From positions 434,001 through 498,000 of the forward strand of contig CAWAFH010000018.1 in the NCBI GenBank assembly GCA_963781265.1: a stretch of 64,000 bases of DNA. Reading direction: 5' to 3'. The notes beneath the pieces were generated by a model, which had not been told where the DNA came from, ran no database searches, and saw nothing but the letters and a program-made list of their open reading frames with translations. Source of the stretch: WHSW01 sp963781265. GTDB taxonomy: Bacteria > Actinomycetota > Thermoleophilia > Solirubrobacterales > 70-9. Made by a program: the position numbers and the translations under genes. Shown here in pieces: positions 40,717 through 48,740 of the stretch (the stretch's first letter is position 1; each line of letters starts with the position of its first letter).

Positions 40717-41182
40717 TGTGCAACCCGGTGAACGTGCCGTCGGGAAGGCGGAAGGCCTCGGGCACGGTGCCGACGAGCTTCAGCCCGAGGGATTTCCACA
40801 GACCGACCGCGGGCGCGTTGGACTCCACCACGGCGTTGAACTGGAGGACGCGGAAGCCGGCCTCGGTCACCCACTCGATCACCCGCTCGCCCAGCGCGCG
40901 CCCGATCCCCCTGCCCGCGTGGGCGGGGTCGACCATGAAGCTGCCGCTGGCGACGTGGGAGCCGGGGCCGGGCCGGTTGGCGTAGGCGTTGGCGCTGCCC
41001 ACCACCTCGCCGTCGTCGACCGCGGCGAACGTGATCCCCGGCGGGCCGACCATCCAGAGGTCGCGGGCGTCCGGCTCGGAGATCTCCGGGTCGTACACGA
41101 AGGTCTCGCGGGCGGTGACGATCTCGCGGAAGAACGGCCAGATCGCCTCCCAGTCGGCGTCGGCCGCCTCGCGCACCTCCAC
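40691..41182 (-). CDS. GNAT-family N-acetyltransferase
   Basis: 163 residues with a full GNAT fold. Seen: VREAADADWEAIWPFFREIV at the start, ASGSFMVDPAHAGRGIGRALGERVIEWV near residue 85 containing the acetyl-CoA loop GRGIGRA, and FNAVVESNAPAVGLWKSLGLKLVGTVP near 115. It resembles phosphinothricin-type acetyltransferases. The GTG lies two bases after the LigD-polymerase gene stop, so the two are co-transcribed. Its 3' end overlaps the convergent ligase-like gene by 26 bases. Confidence 0.85.
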   Translation of the reverse strand: MEVREAADADWEAIWPFFREIVTARETFVYDPEISEPDARDLWMVGPPGITFAAVDDGEVVGSANAYANRPGPGSHVASGSFMVDPAHAGRGIGRALGERVIEWVTEAGFRVLQFNAVVESNAPAVGLWKSLGLKLVGTVPEAFRLPDGTFTGLHIMYLRLAD

Positions 41183-41184
41183 CG

Positions 41185-42186
41185 CTAGCCCTTCTTCGCG
41201 CGGCTCGGTTGCACGCGCTTCGGCTCGTCCTTCTGCTTCTTGAAGTGCGGCGGCCACGGAGCATCGCCGAGCCCCTCGGCCTCGTCGCGGTCCGCCAGCT
41301 CGAGCAGCGAATCGAGCGAGTGCGCGACGTCGTCGATCGCCGCCGACGGGTCGCCGCGCTCGGCGAGGCGGGCGGGGACGGTGTCGATGCGCAGCTCGGC
41401 GGGGTCGACGTCGGGGACCTCGTCCCACTCGAGCGGGGCCGAGACGCGCGCATCGGCGACCGGGCGCACCGACCAGGCGGAGGCGACGGTGCGGTCGCGG
41501 GCGTTCTGGTTGTAGTCGACGAAGACGCCGTGGCGCTCCTCCTTCCACCACTTCGAGGTCGCCAGCTTCGTCCGTCGCTCGACCTCCCGGGCGAGGGCCA
41601 GCGCCGCGCGTCGCACCTCCGTGAACGTCCAGCGCGGCTCGATCCGGACGTTGACGTGGATCCCGCGCGACCCCGAGGTCTTCGGGAACCCGAGCAGCCC
41701 GTGGTCGGTGAGCGTCTCGTTGACCACGATCGCGACCTCGCGGACCTCGCCGAAGTTCGATTCCGGGGTGGGGTCGAGGTCGACCCGCAGCTCGTCGGGA
41801 TGGTCGAGGTCGGCGCGCCGCGCCGGCCACGGGTTGAAGTCGATCACGCCGAGGTTCACCGCCCAGACCAGGTGGGCGGCGTCGTTGGCGACCAGCTCGG
41901 TCGCGCTGCGCCCGGACGGGAACTTGACCGTCGCCGTCTCGATCCAATCGGGCGCGGTCTTCGGGACCCGCTTCTGGAAGAAGAACTCCTCGGCGATCCC
42001 GTTCACGAACCGCTTCATCGTCGTCGGCCGCTCGCTCAGGTGCAGGCACGCCGCGTCGGCGACCGCGAGGTAGTACTCGGCGACGTCGCGCTTCGTGTGG
42101 CCGGACTCGGGGAAGTAGACCTTGCTCGGGCTCGAAAGCCGCACCTCGCGTCCGGCCGCCTCGATCGTGATCGCTTCCTTGGCCAT
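41185..42186 (-). CDS. LigD-type polymerase/primase domain protein
   Basis: 333-residue stand-alone polymerase domain of the archaeo-eukaryotic primase superfamily, as in LigD-Pol/PrimC. Seen: EVRLSSPSKVYFPESGHTKRD near residue 13, RPTTMKRFVNGI, the metal-binding VDLDPTPE near 140, SGSRGIHVNVRIEPRW near 172 and the third Asp region VFVDYNQNARDRTVASAWSVRP near 225. It adds nucleotides or ribonucleotides during gap filling and end joining. It is an operon partner of a GNAT gene and near a stand-alone LigC gene. Confidence 0.9.
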   Translation of the reverse strand: MAKEAITIEAAGREVRLSSPSKVYFPESGHTKRDVAEYYLAVADAACLHLSERPTTMKRFVNGIAEEFFFQKRVPKTAPDWIETATVKFPSGRSATELVANDAAHLVWAVNLGVIDFNPWPARRADLDHPDELRVDLDPTPESNFGEVREVAIVVNETLTDHGLLGFPKTSGSRGIHVNVRIEPRWTFTEVRRAALALAREVERRTKLATSKWWKEERHGVFVDYNQNARDRTVASAWSVRPVADARVSAPLEWDEVPDVDPAELRIDTVPARLAERGDPSAAIDDVAHSLDSLLELADRDEAEGLGDAPWPPHFKKQKDEPKRVQPSRAKKG

Positions 42187-42232
42187 CGTCCCAATCTTTC
42201 CAAGCCTGGCCGCGGACGATAAGGTCGGCCCC

Positions 42233-42454
42233 GTGGCGATGCTGATCCTCGAAGCGACCGGGCCGCGCGGCGAGCAGCTCGCGATGGCCGCCGCCGACGC
42301 CCGTGGGTACGCGGCCGGCTGGGACTCGGAATTCAACTCCGCGACGATCGACGCCGACGGGATCGCCGACGACGAGCTGCGCACCGTGATCTTCGAGGAG
42401 CTCGACTCGCGCGATCCGGACTGGCGCTCCCAGCTGCAGGTCGTTGAGGACTGA
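42233..42454 (+). CDS. small acidic protein, unknown function
   Basis: 73 residues, acidic and soluble: MLILEATGPRGEQLAMAAAD, WDSEFNSATIDADGIADDE and VIFEELDSRDPDWRSQLQV. It looks like a compact alpha/beta domain; no family recognised. The GTG has TAAGGT ending seven bases upstream and is divergent from the LigD-polymerase gene 46 bases away, so a link with repair is possible. Confidence 0.6.
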   Translation: MAMLILEATGPRGEQLAMAAADARGYAAGWDSEFNSATIDADGIADDELRTVIFEELDSRDPDWRSQLQVVED

Positions 42455-42535
42455 GCGCCGCCCGCGCGCCAGGCACCGATGAGTTGCGGCGCTCGCCGCG
42501 GTCTAACCGGGTGAACCAACGAAAGGAAGGCAGCG

Positions 42536-42916
42536 ATGCTGGCTGACAAGTCCACCTTCAGCGGCTACTCGGTCGACGACGTCGACGCCGCGAAGCGCTT
42601 CTACGGCGAGACCCTCGGGCTCTCGGCCGCCGAGCAGGGCCCGGGCATCGTGCTCGAGCTCGCCGGCGGCAACCGGGTGCTCGTCTACGGCAAGGGCGAC
42701 GCCCACGAGCCCGCGACCTTCACGGTCCTCAACTTCGAGGTCGACGCGATCGAGCCGGCGGTCGACGAGCTGACCGCGGCCGGGGTCGAGTTCGAGCGCT
42801 ACGAGGGCACCGACCTGGAGACCGACGAGAAGGGGATCTTCCGCGGCGGCGGCCCGCTGATCGCCTGGTTCAAGGACCCGGCGGGCAACGTGCTCGCGGT
42901 GATCGAGACCGGCTGA
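42536..42916 (+). CDS. VOC-family (glyoxalase/dioxygenase fold) protein
   Basis: 126 residues with two beta-alpha-beta-beta-beta modules: FSGYSVDDVDAAKRFYGETLGL at the start, LVYGKGDAHEPATFTVLNFEV in the middle and IAWFKDPAGNVLAVIE at the end. Several usual metal ligands are not evident, so the role could be binding rather than catalysis. AAAGGAAGG precedes the ATG. Confidence 0.85.
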   Translation: MLADKSTFSGYSVDDVDAAKRFYGETLGLSAAEQGPGIVLELAGGNRVLVYGKGDAHEPATFTVLNFEVDAIEPAVDELTAAGVEFERYEGTDLETDEKGIFRGGGPLIAWFKDPAGNVLAVIETG

Positions 42917-42928
42917 GCGGCCGGCGCG

Positions 42929-43189
42929 GTGAGCGTGCGGGTCGAGGTCCGGCTGCAGCCGCGCGCCTCGCGCGACGAGGTCGTCGGCCGGCGCGACGGG
43001 CGCTTGCTCGTGCGGGTGACCGCGCCGCCGGTCGACGACCGCGCCAACCTCGCGCTCTGCCGGCTGCTCGCCAAGCGCGCCGGGGTGGGGCGGACGGCCG
43101 TCCGGGTCGTCGCCGGCGCCCGCGCCCGCGACAAGTCGGTCGAGATCGACGGGCTCGAGCGCGAGCCCGACTGGGGAGCCGAGCGCTAG
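42929..43189 (+). CDS. DUF167/YggU-family protein
   Basis: 86 residues. Seen: the family pattern VRLQPRASRDEVVGRRDGRLLVRVTAPPVDDRANLAL followed by LLAKRAGVGRTAVRVVAGARARDKSVEIDG. The PPVDDRAN turn is characteristic. Function in bacteria is not established. GTG start 12 bases after the VOC gene, so probably co-transcribed with it. Confidence 0.88.
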   Translation: MSVRVEVRLQPRASRDEVVGRRDGRLLVRVTAPPVDDRANLALCRLLAKRAGVGRTAVRVVAGARARDKSVEIDGLEREPDWGAER

Positions 43190-43208
43190 CGCGATAGCGT
43201 GGCGGGCC

Positions 43209-44141
43209 GTGGACCCGACCACGATCACCTACGCCACCGACGGCCGGATCGCCAGGATCACGCTCGACCGCCCCGAGCGCGGCAACGGGATCACGCTCGA
43301 GCTGCCGCGCGAGCTCGCCGCCTGCGTCGAGCGCGCCAACCTCGACCCGGAGGTCCATGTGATCGCGCTCGCCGGCAACGGCTCCGGCTTCTGCGGCGGC
43401 TACGACCTCGGCTCGGCGGAAGCTTTCGGTGGGCGGTCGAGCGGCGAGCGGCGAGCGGCGGGCGACGAACAGTCCGGCTCGCCGCTGGATCCAGCGGTGG
43501 TGGCCGCGAATCACGACCCCGCCACAACCTGGGACCCGGTCACCGACTTCCAGATGATGAGCCGCAACGTGCGCGGCTTCATGAGCCTGTTCTGGTCCGA
43601 GAAGCCGGTGATCTGCAAGGTCCACGGGTTCTGCGTGGCCGGCGGCACGGACATGGCGCTGTGCTCCGACCTGCTCGTGGTCGAGGACCGGGCGAAGATC
43701 GGCTATCCGCCGGCGCGCGTCTGGGGGGTGCCGACGACGGCGCTGTGGGCGCACCGGATCGGCCCGGCGCGGGCGAAGCGCCTGCTGCTGACCGGCGACT
43801 CGATCGACGGCGTGACCGCGGTCGAATGGGGGCTGGCCAGCGAGTGCGCCCCTGCGGCCGAGCTCGAGACCGCGTTCGAGGCGCTGCTCGAGCGCGTCGC
43901 CAGGCTGCCGATCAACCAGCTGGTCATGCACAAGCTGCTCGTCAACCAGACGGTCGCCGCACAGGGGCTCTACTCCACGCAGGTGCTCGGCACCTTCTTC
44001 GACGGGATCGCCCGCCACACGCCGGAGGCCCACGAGTTCGTACGCCGCGCCGCGGAGAGCGGCTTCAAGGAGGCCGTGCGCGAACGCGACGAGCCGTTCG
44101 GCGACTTCGGCCTCGACTCGACCGGGAGGACAGCGCGATGA
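43209..44141 (+). CDS. enoyl-CoA hydratase/isomerase (crotonase) family protein with repeat-encoded insert
   Basis: 310 residues of the crotonase fold. Seen: IARITLDRPERGNGITLELP near residue 14, the oxyanion region IALAGNGSGFCGGYDLGSA near 52, KVHGFCVAGGTDMALCSDLL near 138 and GYPPARVWGVPTTALWAHRIG near 163. An insert of about 25 residues (GGRSSGERRAAGDEQSG) follows the first oxyanion strand and is encoded by GCGGCGA heptamers. Which glutamates are catalytic is unclear. TAGCGT ends eight bases before the GTG. The stop overlaps the ATP-grasp start by 4 bases. Confidence 0.85.
   Translation: MDPTTITYATDGRIARITLDRPERGNGITLELPRELAACVERANLDPEVHVIALAGNGSGFCGGYDLGSAEAFGGRSSGERRAAGDEQSGSPLDPAVVAANHDPATTWDPVTDFQMMSRNVRGFMSLFWSEKPVICKVHGFCVAGGTDMALCSDLLVVEDRAKIGYPPARVWGVPTTALWAHRIGPARAKRLLLTGDSIDGVTAVEWGLASECAPAAELETAFEALLERVARLPINQLVMHKLLVNQTVAAQGLYSTQVLGTFFDGIARHTPEAHEFVRRAAESGFKEAVRERDEPFGDFGLDSTGRTAR
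43441..43468 (+). repeat. heptamer array GCGGCGA inside the crotonase gene
   Basis: Two perfect GCGGCGA units and two degenerate ones (GCGGCGG, GCGACGA) lie in frame. The unit is the reverse complement of the array inside the MMPL gene at 2451-2478. Confidence 0.7.
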
Positions 44142-45337
44142 GGGTCATGATCACCAGCTCGCGGATGCCGTTCGCGCTCAACATGGTGCGTCAGCTCGCC
44201 GACGCGGGACACACCGTGTTCGCCGCTGACGACTACCGCCAGGCGCCGGGCAGCCACTCGAAGTACGCGTCGGGGTTCTTCGTCTACCCGTCGGCCACGC
44301 ACGAGACGGAGGCCTTCGTCGACGAGATCGAGCGCCTCGTCGACGAGCACGAGATCGACGTCGTCATCCCCGCCTTCGAGGAGGTCTTCTTCCTCTCCAG
44401 CCAGCGCGAGCGCCTCTCGCGCTCGGCGAGGATCTTCGGCGCCGAGTTCCCGGCTCTGGCGCGGCTGCACGACAAGGCGGCGTTCGAGCGCCTCGTCCGC
44501 CGCCTCGGCCTGCCGATTCCCGAGTCGGTCGTCGCCACGTCCGACGCGGAGCTCGCCGAGGCGATCGGCCGTTTCGACCGCTACTTCGGCCGCGCCGTTT
44601 TCTCCCGCGGCGGGGTCGACCTGCTCACCAACACCGGCCCGCTCGCCGGGATCCTCGATCCCGACGACGTGCATCCCACGCCGGCCGAGCCGTGGCTGAT
44701 CCAGCCGTTCGTCGAAGGCGAGACGGTCTGCACGTACTCGACCGTCCACGAGGGCAAGGTGAGCTCGCACCTGATGTACCGGATCCCGCGCCAGTGGCAT
44801 CACTCGACCGGGATCCAGTTCGAATCGGTCGACGCGAGCGAGTCGCTGCGGCTGATCGAGCCGGTCGTCGCGGAGCTCGGCTACACCGGGCAGATCTCGT
44901 TCGACTTCCTCGTCACCGACGATGGCCTCAGCTACGTCGAGTGCAACCCGCGGGCGACCGACGGCGCCCTGTTGCTCGCGCCCGCCGAGATCGCGGCCGG
45001 CCTGCTCGAGCCGGCGGCCGAGCCGTTCGTGCTCGAGCCGGGCAGGACGACGCAGCTCGACCTGGCGCTGATCGGCGACGCGTTTGCAGATCACATGGAG
45101 CGCTTTCCGCAGACGATCCGCGACCTCGCGCGGTTCAAGGACGCCGGCGACGGCTGGCACGATCCGCTGCCGACGCTCTACTCAGCGTTCTCGCTCGCCC
45201 ACTTCGCCGGGGTCAGCCACCGCGACCACGCGAAGCTCCAGGACGCGATGGACGCCGACATGTCCTGGGACGGCGAGCCGATCAAGGGGATGTCGGATGC
45301 CGACGCGAAGCTGCTCGCCGAGCTGCGAGACGGCTGA
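44138..45337 (+). CDS. ATP-grasp-domain ligase, substrate unknown
   Basis: 399 residues of the ATP-grasp superfamily, closest in feel to CarB-like carboxylate-amine/thiol ligases. Seen: a Rossmann-like pre-ATP-grasp domain (MRVMITSSRMPFALNMVRQLADAGH), DVVIPAFEEVFFLSSQRERL near residue 80, ARLHDKAAFERLVRRLGLPIPES near 108, the nucleotide-binding PWLIQPFVEGETVCTYSTVHEG near 190 and the metal-binding ISFDFLVTDDGLSYVECNPRATDG near 255-275 with the E-C-N-P-R signature. It is translationally coupled to the crotonase gene. The product of the pair is unknown. Confidence 0.82.
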   Translation: MRVMITSSRMPFALNMVRQLADAGHTVFAADDYRQAPGSHSKYASGFFVYPSATHETEAFVDEIERLVDEHEIDVVIPAFEEVFFLSSQRERLSRSARIFGAEFPALARLHDKAAFERLVRRLGLPIPESVVATSDAELAEAIGRFDRYFGRAVFSRGGVDLLTNTGPLAGILDPDDVHPTPAEPWLIQPFVEGETVCTYSTVHEGKVSSHLMYRIPRQWHHSTGIQFESVDASESLRLIEPVVAELGYTGQISFDFLVTDDGLSYVECNPRATDGALLLAPAEIAAGLLEPAAEPFVLEPGRTTQLDLALIGDAFADHMERFPQTIRDLARFKDAGDGWHDPLPTLYSAFSLAHFAGVSHRDHAKLQDAMDADMSWDGEPIKGMSDADAKLLAELRDG

Positions 45338-46099
45338 CGGATCCGCACAAGCTCGTCGCGCCGGTGTCATGGTTCCGCGGAACCGTTGTGAGGTCGTCAC
45401 ATGACATGTCATCGCGGTTCCGCGGAACCGCGATGGTGGTCGAAGCTGGATCGGCGACGCCTGGGAGCCGGTCGCCGGCGGCGGTGTGAACGCACTCGCG
45501 CGGCTCGGAGAGGGGTCGCTCTTGCAGTCGGTCGAGCATCGACTTCGACGGTAGGAACCGGCGCGGACGGAGATTGCGAGCCTCAGGCACGGGGCCGACA
45601 AGCGCTGTCCCGATTGATTCAAAGTTGACACGGATCGGCGAGGCATCCGTGACGGTTGCGCCCAAGCGCCACGTCGCAGCCACAAGCGCGGGCGCGACGA
45701 GGTCCAGCCCACCGCAGAGCCCTCGTCAAAGGTCAGGCGTCGGCGCGGCGCGCGCGCGGTGATGCGGGCCCTGATCAGCAACAGCGCCGTCGCGATTCCG
45801 AGGCTGTCGACGACGACGTCGAACGGGTCCGAGTCGCGCCCCGGCACGGAGCGCTGGTGAAGCTCGTCGCTGATCGCGTACAGCACGCAGATCGCGGCGG
45901 CGACCGGGAGCGCGCGGCGCCCAAGGCTCGGGGCCAGCGCCCATGCCCACAGCGCCGCGAGCAGCGCGTACTCGCTGAAGTGGGCGATCACGCGCGTGAA
46001 CGCGGGGAGCTCCGGGCCCACGGACTCCTGCGCCGAGAGGTAGAAGATCAGCGCCATCAGCGCCAGCGGCGCCAGCGCTCGCCACGCGGTGCGGTTCAA
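45182..46099 (-). CDS. VanZ-like membrane protein with a run-on C-terminus
   Basis: The first about 120 residues are a VanZ-like domain: four membrane helices, LIFYLSAQESVGPELP near residue 15, HFSEYALLAALWAWALAP near 35 and VLYAISDELHQRSVPGRDSDPFDVVVDSLG near 65. These make a complete protein, but the frame then runs on for about 185 basic, low-complexity residues without a stop. It passes through the palindrome cluster and ends antisense inside the ATP-grasp gene. The tail does not look like a natural domain, so the native 3' end was probably lost or replaced. It begins with TTG overlapping the F420-oxidoreductase stop by 4 bases. Confidence 0.65.
   Translation of the reverse strand: MNRTAWRALAPLALMALIFYLSAQESVGPELPAFTRVIAHFSEYALLAALWAWALAPSLGRRALPVAAAICVLYAISDELHQRSVPGRDSDPFDVVVDSLGIATALLLIRARITARAPRRRLTFDEGSAVGWTSSRPRLWLRRGAWAQPSRMPRRSVSTLNQSGQRLSAPCLRLAISVRAGSYRRSRCSTDCKSDPSPSRASAFTPPPATGSQASPIQLRPPSRFRGTAMTCHVTTSQRFRGTMTPARRACADPSAVSQLGEQLRVGIRHPLDRLAVPGHVGVHRVLELRVVAVADPGEVGERER
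45365..45434. repeat. cluster of three perfect palindromes with direct repeats
   Basis: Seen: a 14-base palindrome GGTTCCGCGGAACC (45371-45384), a 12-base palindrome ATGACATGTCAT (45401-45412) and a 24-base perfect palindrome with arm ATCGCGGTTCCG (45411-45434). TGTCAT followed by the GGTTCCGCGGAACC core occurs twice in direct orientation, at 45365 and 45407. It lies just after the ATP-grasp gene. I do not recognise it. Confidence 0.8.
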
Positions 46100-47106
46100 G
46101 CGCGGAGTTCGTCGAACAGCCCGCGCCACCGCTGCTCGTCGCGCTCGGCCGGCAGCTGCAGCGTGATCCGGGTGGCGATGTCGCCGTAGCGGCGCTTGAT
46201 CTCGGCGACCGCCTCCTCCGGGGATCCGACGACCGCGAAGGTCTCGACCAGCTCGTCGTCGATCAGCTCCGGCATCCGGTCCCACTCGCCGCGCCTGGTC
46301 ATCCCGCGCAGCTCGTCCTGCAGGTCTCCCCAGCCGTGCAGGTCGAGCACCGGGCGGTAGGCGGGGGTGGACCCGTAGAAGGCGATCTGCTGCTTGATCT
46401 GCGCGACCCCGGCGGCGATCTCCTCGTCGCTGTCGGCGGCGACCACGAACGCGGGCGCCGTGATCTCGAACCCCTCGCGCGTGCGCCCCGCCTTGGCGAA
46501 GCCGCGCTCGAGCGCCGGCAGGGTCGCCTCGCGCAGGTAGCGCTCGGTCGAGAAGCCGTGGACGAGGATGCCGTCGGCGACCTCGCCGGCCGTTTCGGTC
46601 ATCAGCGGGCCGACCGCGGCGACCATGATGTCCGGGTTGCCGTGCTCGTTCGGGCCGGGGTTGAAGAACGGCGCCATCAGCGTGTGGGTGTAGAAGTCGC
46701 CCTCGAACTCCAGTGGCGCGTCGGTCGCCCAGGTGTCCCAGATCGCGCGCACGGCGAGCACGAACTCACGCATCCGCGCCGCCGGCTTCGACCATGGCAT
46801 CGAGTAACGCCGGGTGATGTGCGGCTTGATCTGCGAGCCAAGCCCGAGCGTGAAGCGGCCGCCCGAGAGCGCCTGGACGTCGTTGGCCTGCAGCGCGACG
46901 GTCATCGGGTTGCGGGCGAAGGCGACCACGATCGCGGTGCCGATCCCGATCGTCTCGGTGCGCTCGGCGGCGATCGCGCAGGCGAGGAACGGGTCGATCT
47001 GGGTCTCGAACGCGAACCAGCCGTCGTAGCCGTCGCGCTCGGCGGCCGCCGCCGCGTCGCCCGCGGCGTCGATCGTCGGCTGATAGGTGCCCGCGTCGAC
47101 CTTCAC
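46096..47106 (-). CDS. LLM-class F420-dependent oxidoreductase
   Basis: 336 residues of the luciferase-like monooxygenase/F420-reductase superfamily. Seen: MKVDAGTYQPTIDAAGDAAAAA at the start, IGIGTAIVVAFARNPMTVALQANDVQALSGGRFTLGLGSQIKPHI near residues 55-95, and FVVAADSDEEIAAGVAQIKQQIAFYG near 225. The G-S-Q-I-K-P-H stretch is usual for F420-dependent members. The substrate is unknown. TAGAGT on the minus strand ends seven bases before the GTG. The VanZ-like gene follows with a 4-base overlap. Confidence 0.86.
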   Translation of the reverse strand: MKVDAGTYQPTIDAAGDAAAAAERDGYDGWFAFETQIDPFLACAIAAERTETIGIGTAIVVAFARNPMTVALQANDVQALSGGRFTLGLGSQIKPHITRRYSMPWSKPAARMREFVLAVRAIWDTWATDAPLEFEGDFYTHTLMAPFFNPGPNEHGNPDIMVAAVGPLMTETAGEVADGILVHGFSTERYLREATLPALERGFAKAGRTREGFEITAPAFVVAADSDEEIAAGVAQIKQQIAFYGSTPAYRPVLDLHGWGDLQDELRGMTRRGEWDRMPELIDDELVETFAVVGSPEEAVAEIKRRYGDIATRITLQLPAERDEQRWRGLFDELRA

Positions 47107-47315
47107 CCGCGGGACTCTATGCGGCGCGCAGCGGGGGCGCGGGCGCGCGCGGTCGAGAGTCGCCTGAGGATCGGAACGCGGAACTCAGCCGACGCTCGTG
47201 GCCGGGCGATCACCCCGAGCGGTCCGCGGCCGCAAGCGCGTCGGCGATCGCCGCGAGTATTCCCCGGAACGCCCCGCTGTCCAGGCCGAGCGGCCGCCGG
47301 CCGCCGGTCGTGTGC

Positions 47316-48740
47316 CTACGGCACCCGGTGAATCTCGAACAGGTTCGTGCCCAGGTCCTGCTGCGGCAGGCCGGCCGTGATCGCGATCAGCTCGCCGGAC
47401 TTCGCCACACCGGCCTGGCGGGCGAGCCGCGCGCAGTCCTCGAGCAGCGCCGTGATCCCGGTCCAGTCCTCGGCGAGCTCGCACTGGACGCCGAACAGCA
47501 GGTTGAGGCGGCGAACCGTCTCGAGCCGCGGCGAGATCGCGAGGACCGGGGTGCGCGGCCGGTGCGCGGAGACGAGCCGGGCGGTGCGACCGCTGCGGGT
47601 CGGGACGATGATCGCGGCGAGGCCGAGCGTGTAGGTCGCGCCGACGGCGGCGCGGGCGACCGAGCTGGCGACGTCGGTGTCGTCGGAGGCGACCCGATTG
47701 AAGACCCAATCGCCATACGGCAGCGTGGCCTCGGTCTCGCGGGCCACCCGATCCATGACCCGCACCGCCTCGGCCGGATGCTGGCCGACCGCCGTCTCCT
47801 CGGAGAGCATCACCGCGTCGGTGCCCTGGTGGATCGCACTGGCGACGTCGGACACCTCGGCGCGGGTCGGGCGGGGCGAGGCGACCATCGACGCGAGCAT
47901 CTGGGTCGCGGTGATGGACGGCCTCGAGTAGTGGCCGGCGAGCGCGAGCAGCCGGCGCTGGACGCCCGGGACCTGCTCGATCGGCAGCTCGATCCCGAGG
48001 TCGCCGCGCGCGATCATCACCCCGGCGGTGACCGCCTTGACGATTTCCTCGGCGCGCTCGGCGGCCTGCGGCTTCTCGATCTTTGCGATCACCGGGATGT
48101 CGGAGCCGCTGGTGCGCACCCGGCGCTCGACCGGGGCCAGGTCCTCGGCGCGGCGCACGAACGAGACCGCGAGCAGGTCGACGTCGTGCTCGACCGCGAA
48201 GTCGACCCAGGCCAGGTCCTCGCGCCCCGCCGCGGGCAGCCCGACCTCCGCGCCCGGGAGGTTGAGCCCCTGGTGGGACGAGACCCGGCCGCCGACCTCG
48301 ACCGAGCAGCGGACCTCGTCGTCCCCCGCCTCGAGCACGCGAAGGCGGATGCGGCCGTCGGCGAGGTAGACCAGGCTGTCGGTGGTGACCGCCTCGGGGA
48401 GGCCGTCGTAGGAGACCGAGAGCCGCTCGTCGCTGCCGACGCAGTCCTCGGTTGTGAGCACGACCTCCGAGCCCGGCCGCAGGCCGACGATCCCGTCGTC
48501 GACGTCGCCGATCCGCAGCTTCGGGCCCGGCAGATCGCCGAGGATCCCGACCCGCTTGCCCGTCCGTTCGGAGGCCTCGCGGGTCATGGCCACGTTCTCG
48601 GTGTGCTCGGCCGCGGTGCCGTGGGAGAAGTTGAGCCGGAAGACGTCGGCTCCGGCCTCGATCAGCTCGACCATCCCCTCGACACTGCGCGTCGCGGGGC
48701 CGATCGTGGTCACGATCTTCGTGCGCCGGTGGGTGGTCAT
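47316..48740 (-). CDS. pyk: pyruvate kinase
   Basis: 474-residue glycolytic pyruvate kinase. Seen: RRTKIVTTIGPATRSVEGM at the start, FRLNFSHGTAAEH near residue 33, the active-site IAKIEKPQAAERAEEIVKA near 215, IARGDLGIELPIEQVPGVQR near 240, TQMLASMVASPRPTRAEVSDVASAI near 275 and DAVMLSEETAVGQHPAEAVR near 305. The C-terminal domain is complete. The ATG overlaps the stop of the P-type ATPase gene by 4 bases, an unusual partnership for a glycolytic enzyme. The 209 bases after it hold no gene I can support. Confidence 0.95.
   Translation of the reverse strand: MTTHRRTKIVTTIGPATRSVEGMVELIEAGADVFRLNFSHGTAAEHTENVAMTREASERTGKRVGILGDLPGPKLRIGDVDDGIVGLRPGSEVVLTTEDCVGSDERLSVSYDGLPEAVTTDSLVYLADGRIRLRVLEAGDDEVRCSVEVGGRVSSHQGLNLPGAEVGLPAAGREDLAWVDFAVEHDVDLLAVSFVRRAEDLAPVERRVRTSGSDIPVIAKIEKPQAAERAEEIVKAVTAGVMIARGDLGIELPIEQVPGVQRRLLALAGHYSRPSITATQMLASMVASPRPTRAEVSDVASAIHQGTDAVMLSEETAVGQHPAEAVRVMDRVARETEATLPYGDWVFNRVASDDTDVASSVARAAVGATYTLGLAAIIVPTRSGRTARLVSAHRPRTPVLAISPRLETVRRLNLLFGVQCELAEDWTGITALLEDCARLARQAGVAKSGELIAITAGLPQQDLGTNLFEIHRVP

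Noticed and set aside
45365..45434. Palindromes considered as a CRISPR array or phage attachment site
   Set aside because: There are no regularly spaced unique spacers, no cas genes, no integrase and no tRNA nearby.
47107..47315. A short minus-strand stretch that could encode LDSGAFRGILAAIADALAAA
   Set aside because: It is helical-looking, but the frame has no start codon or ribosome-binding site after the pyruvate kinase stop.
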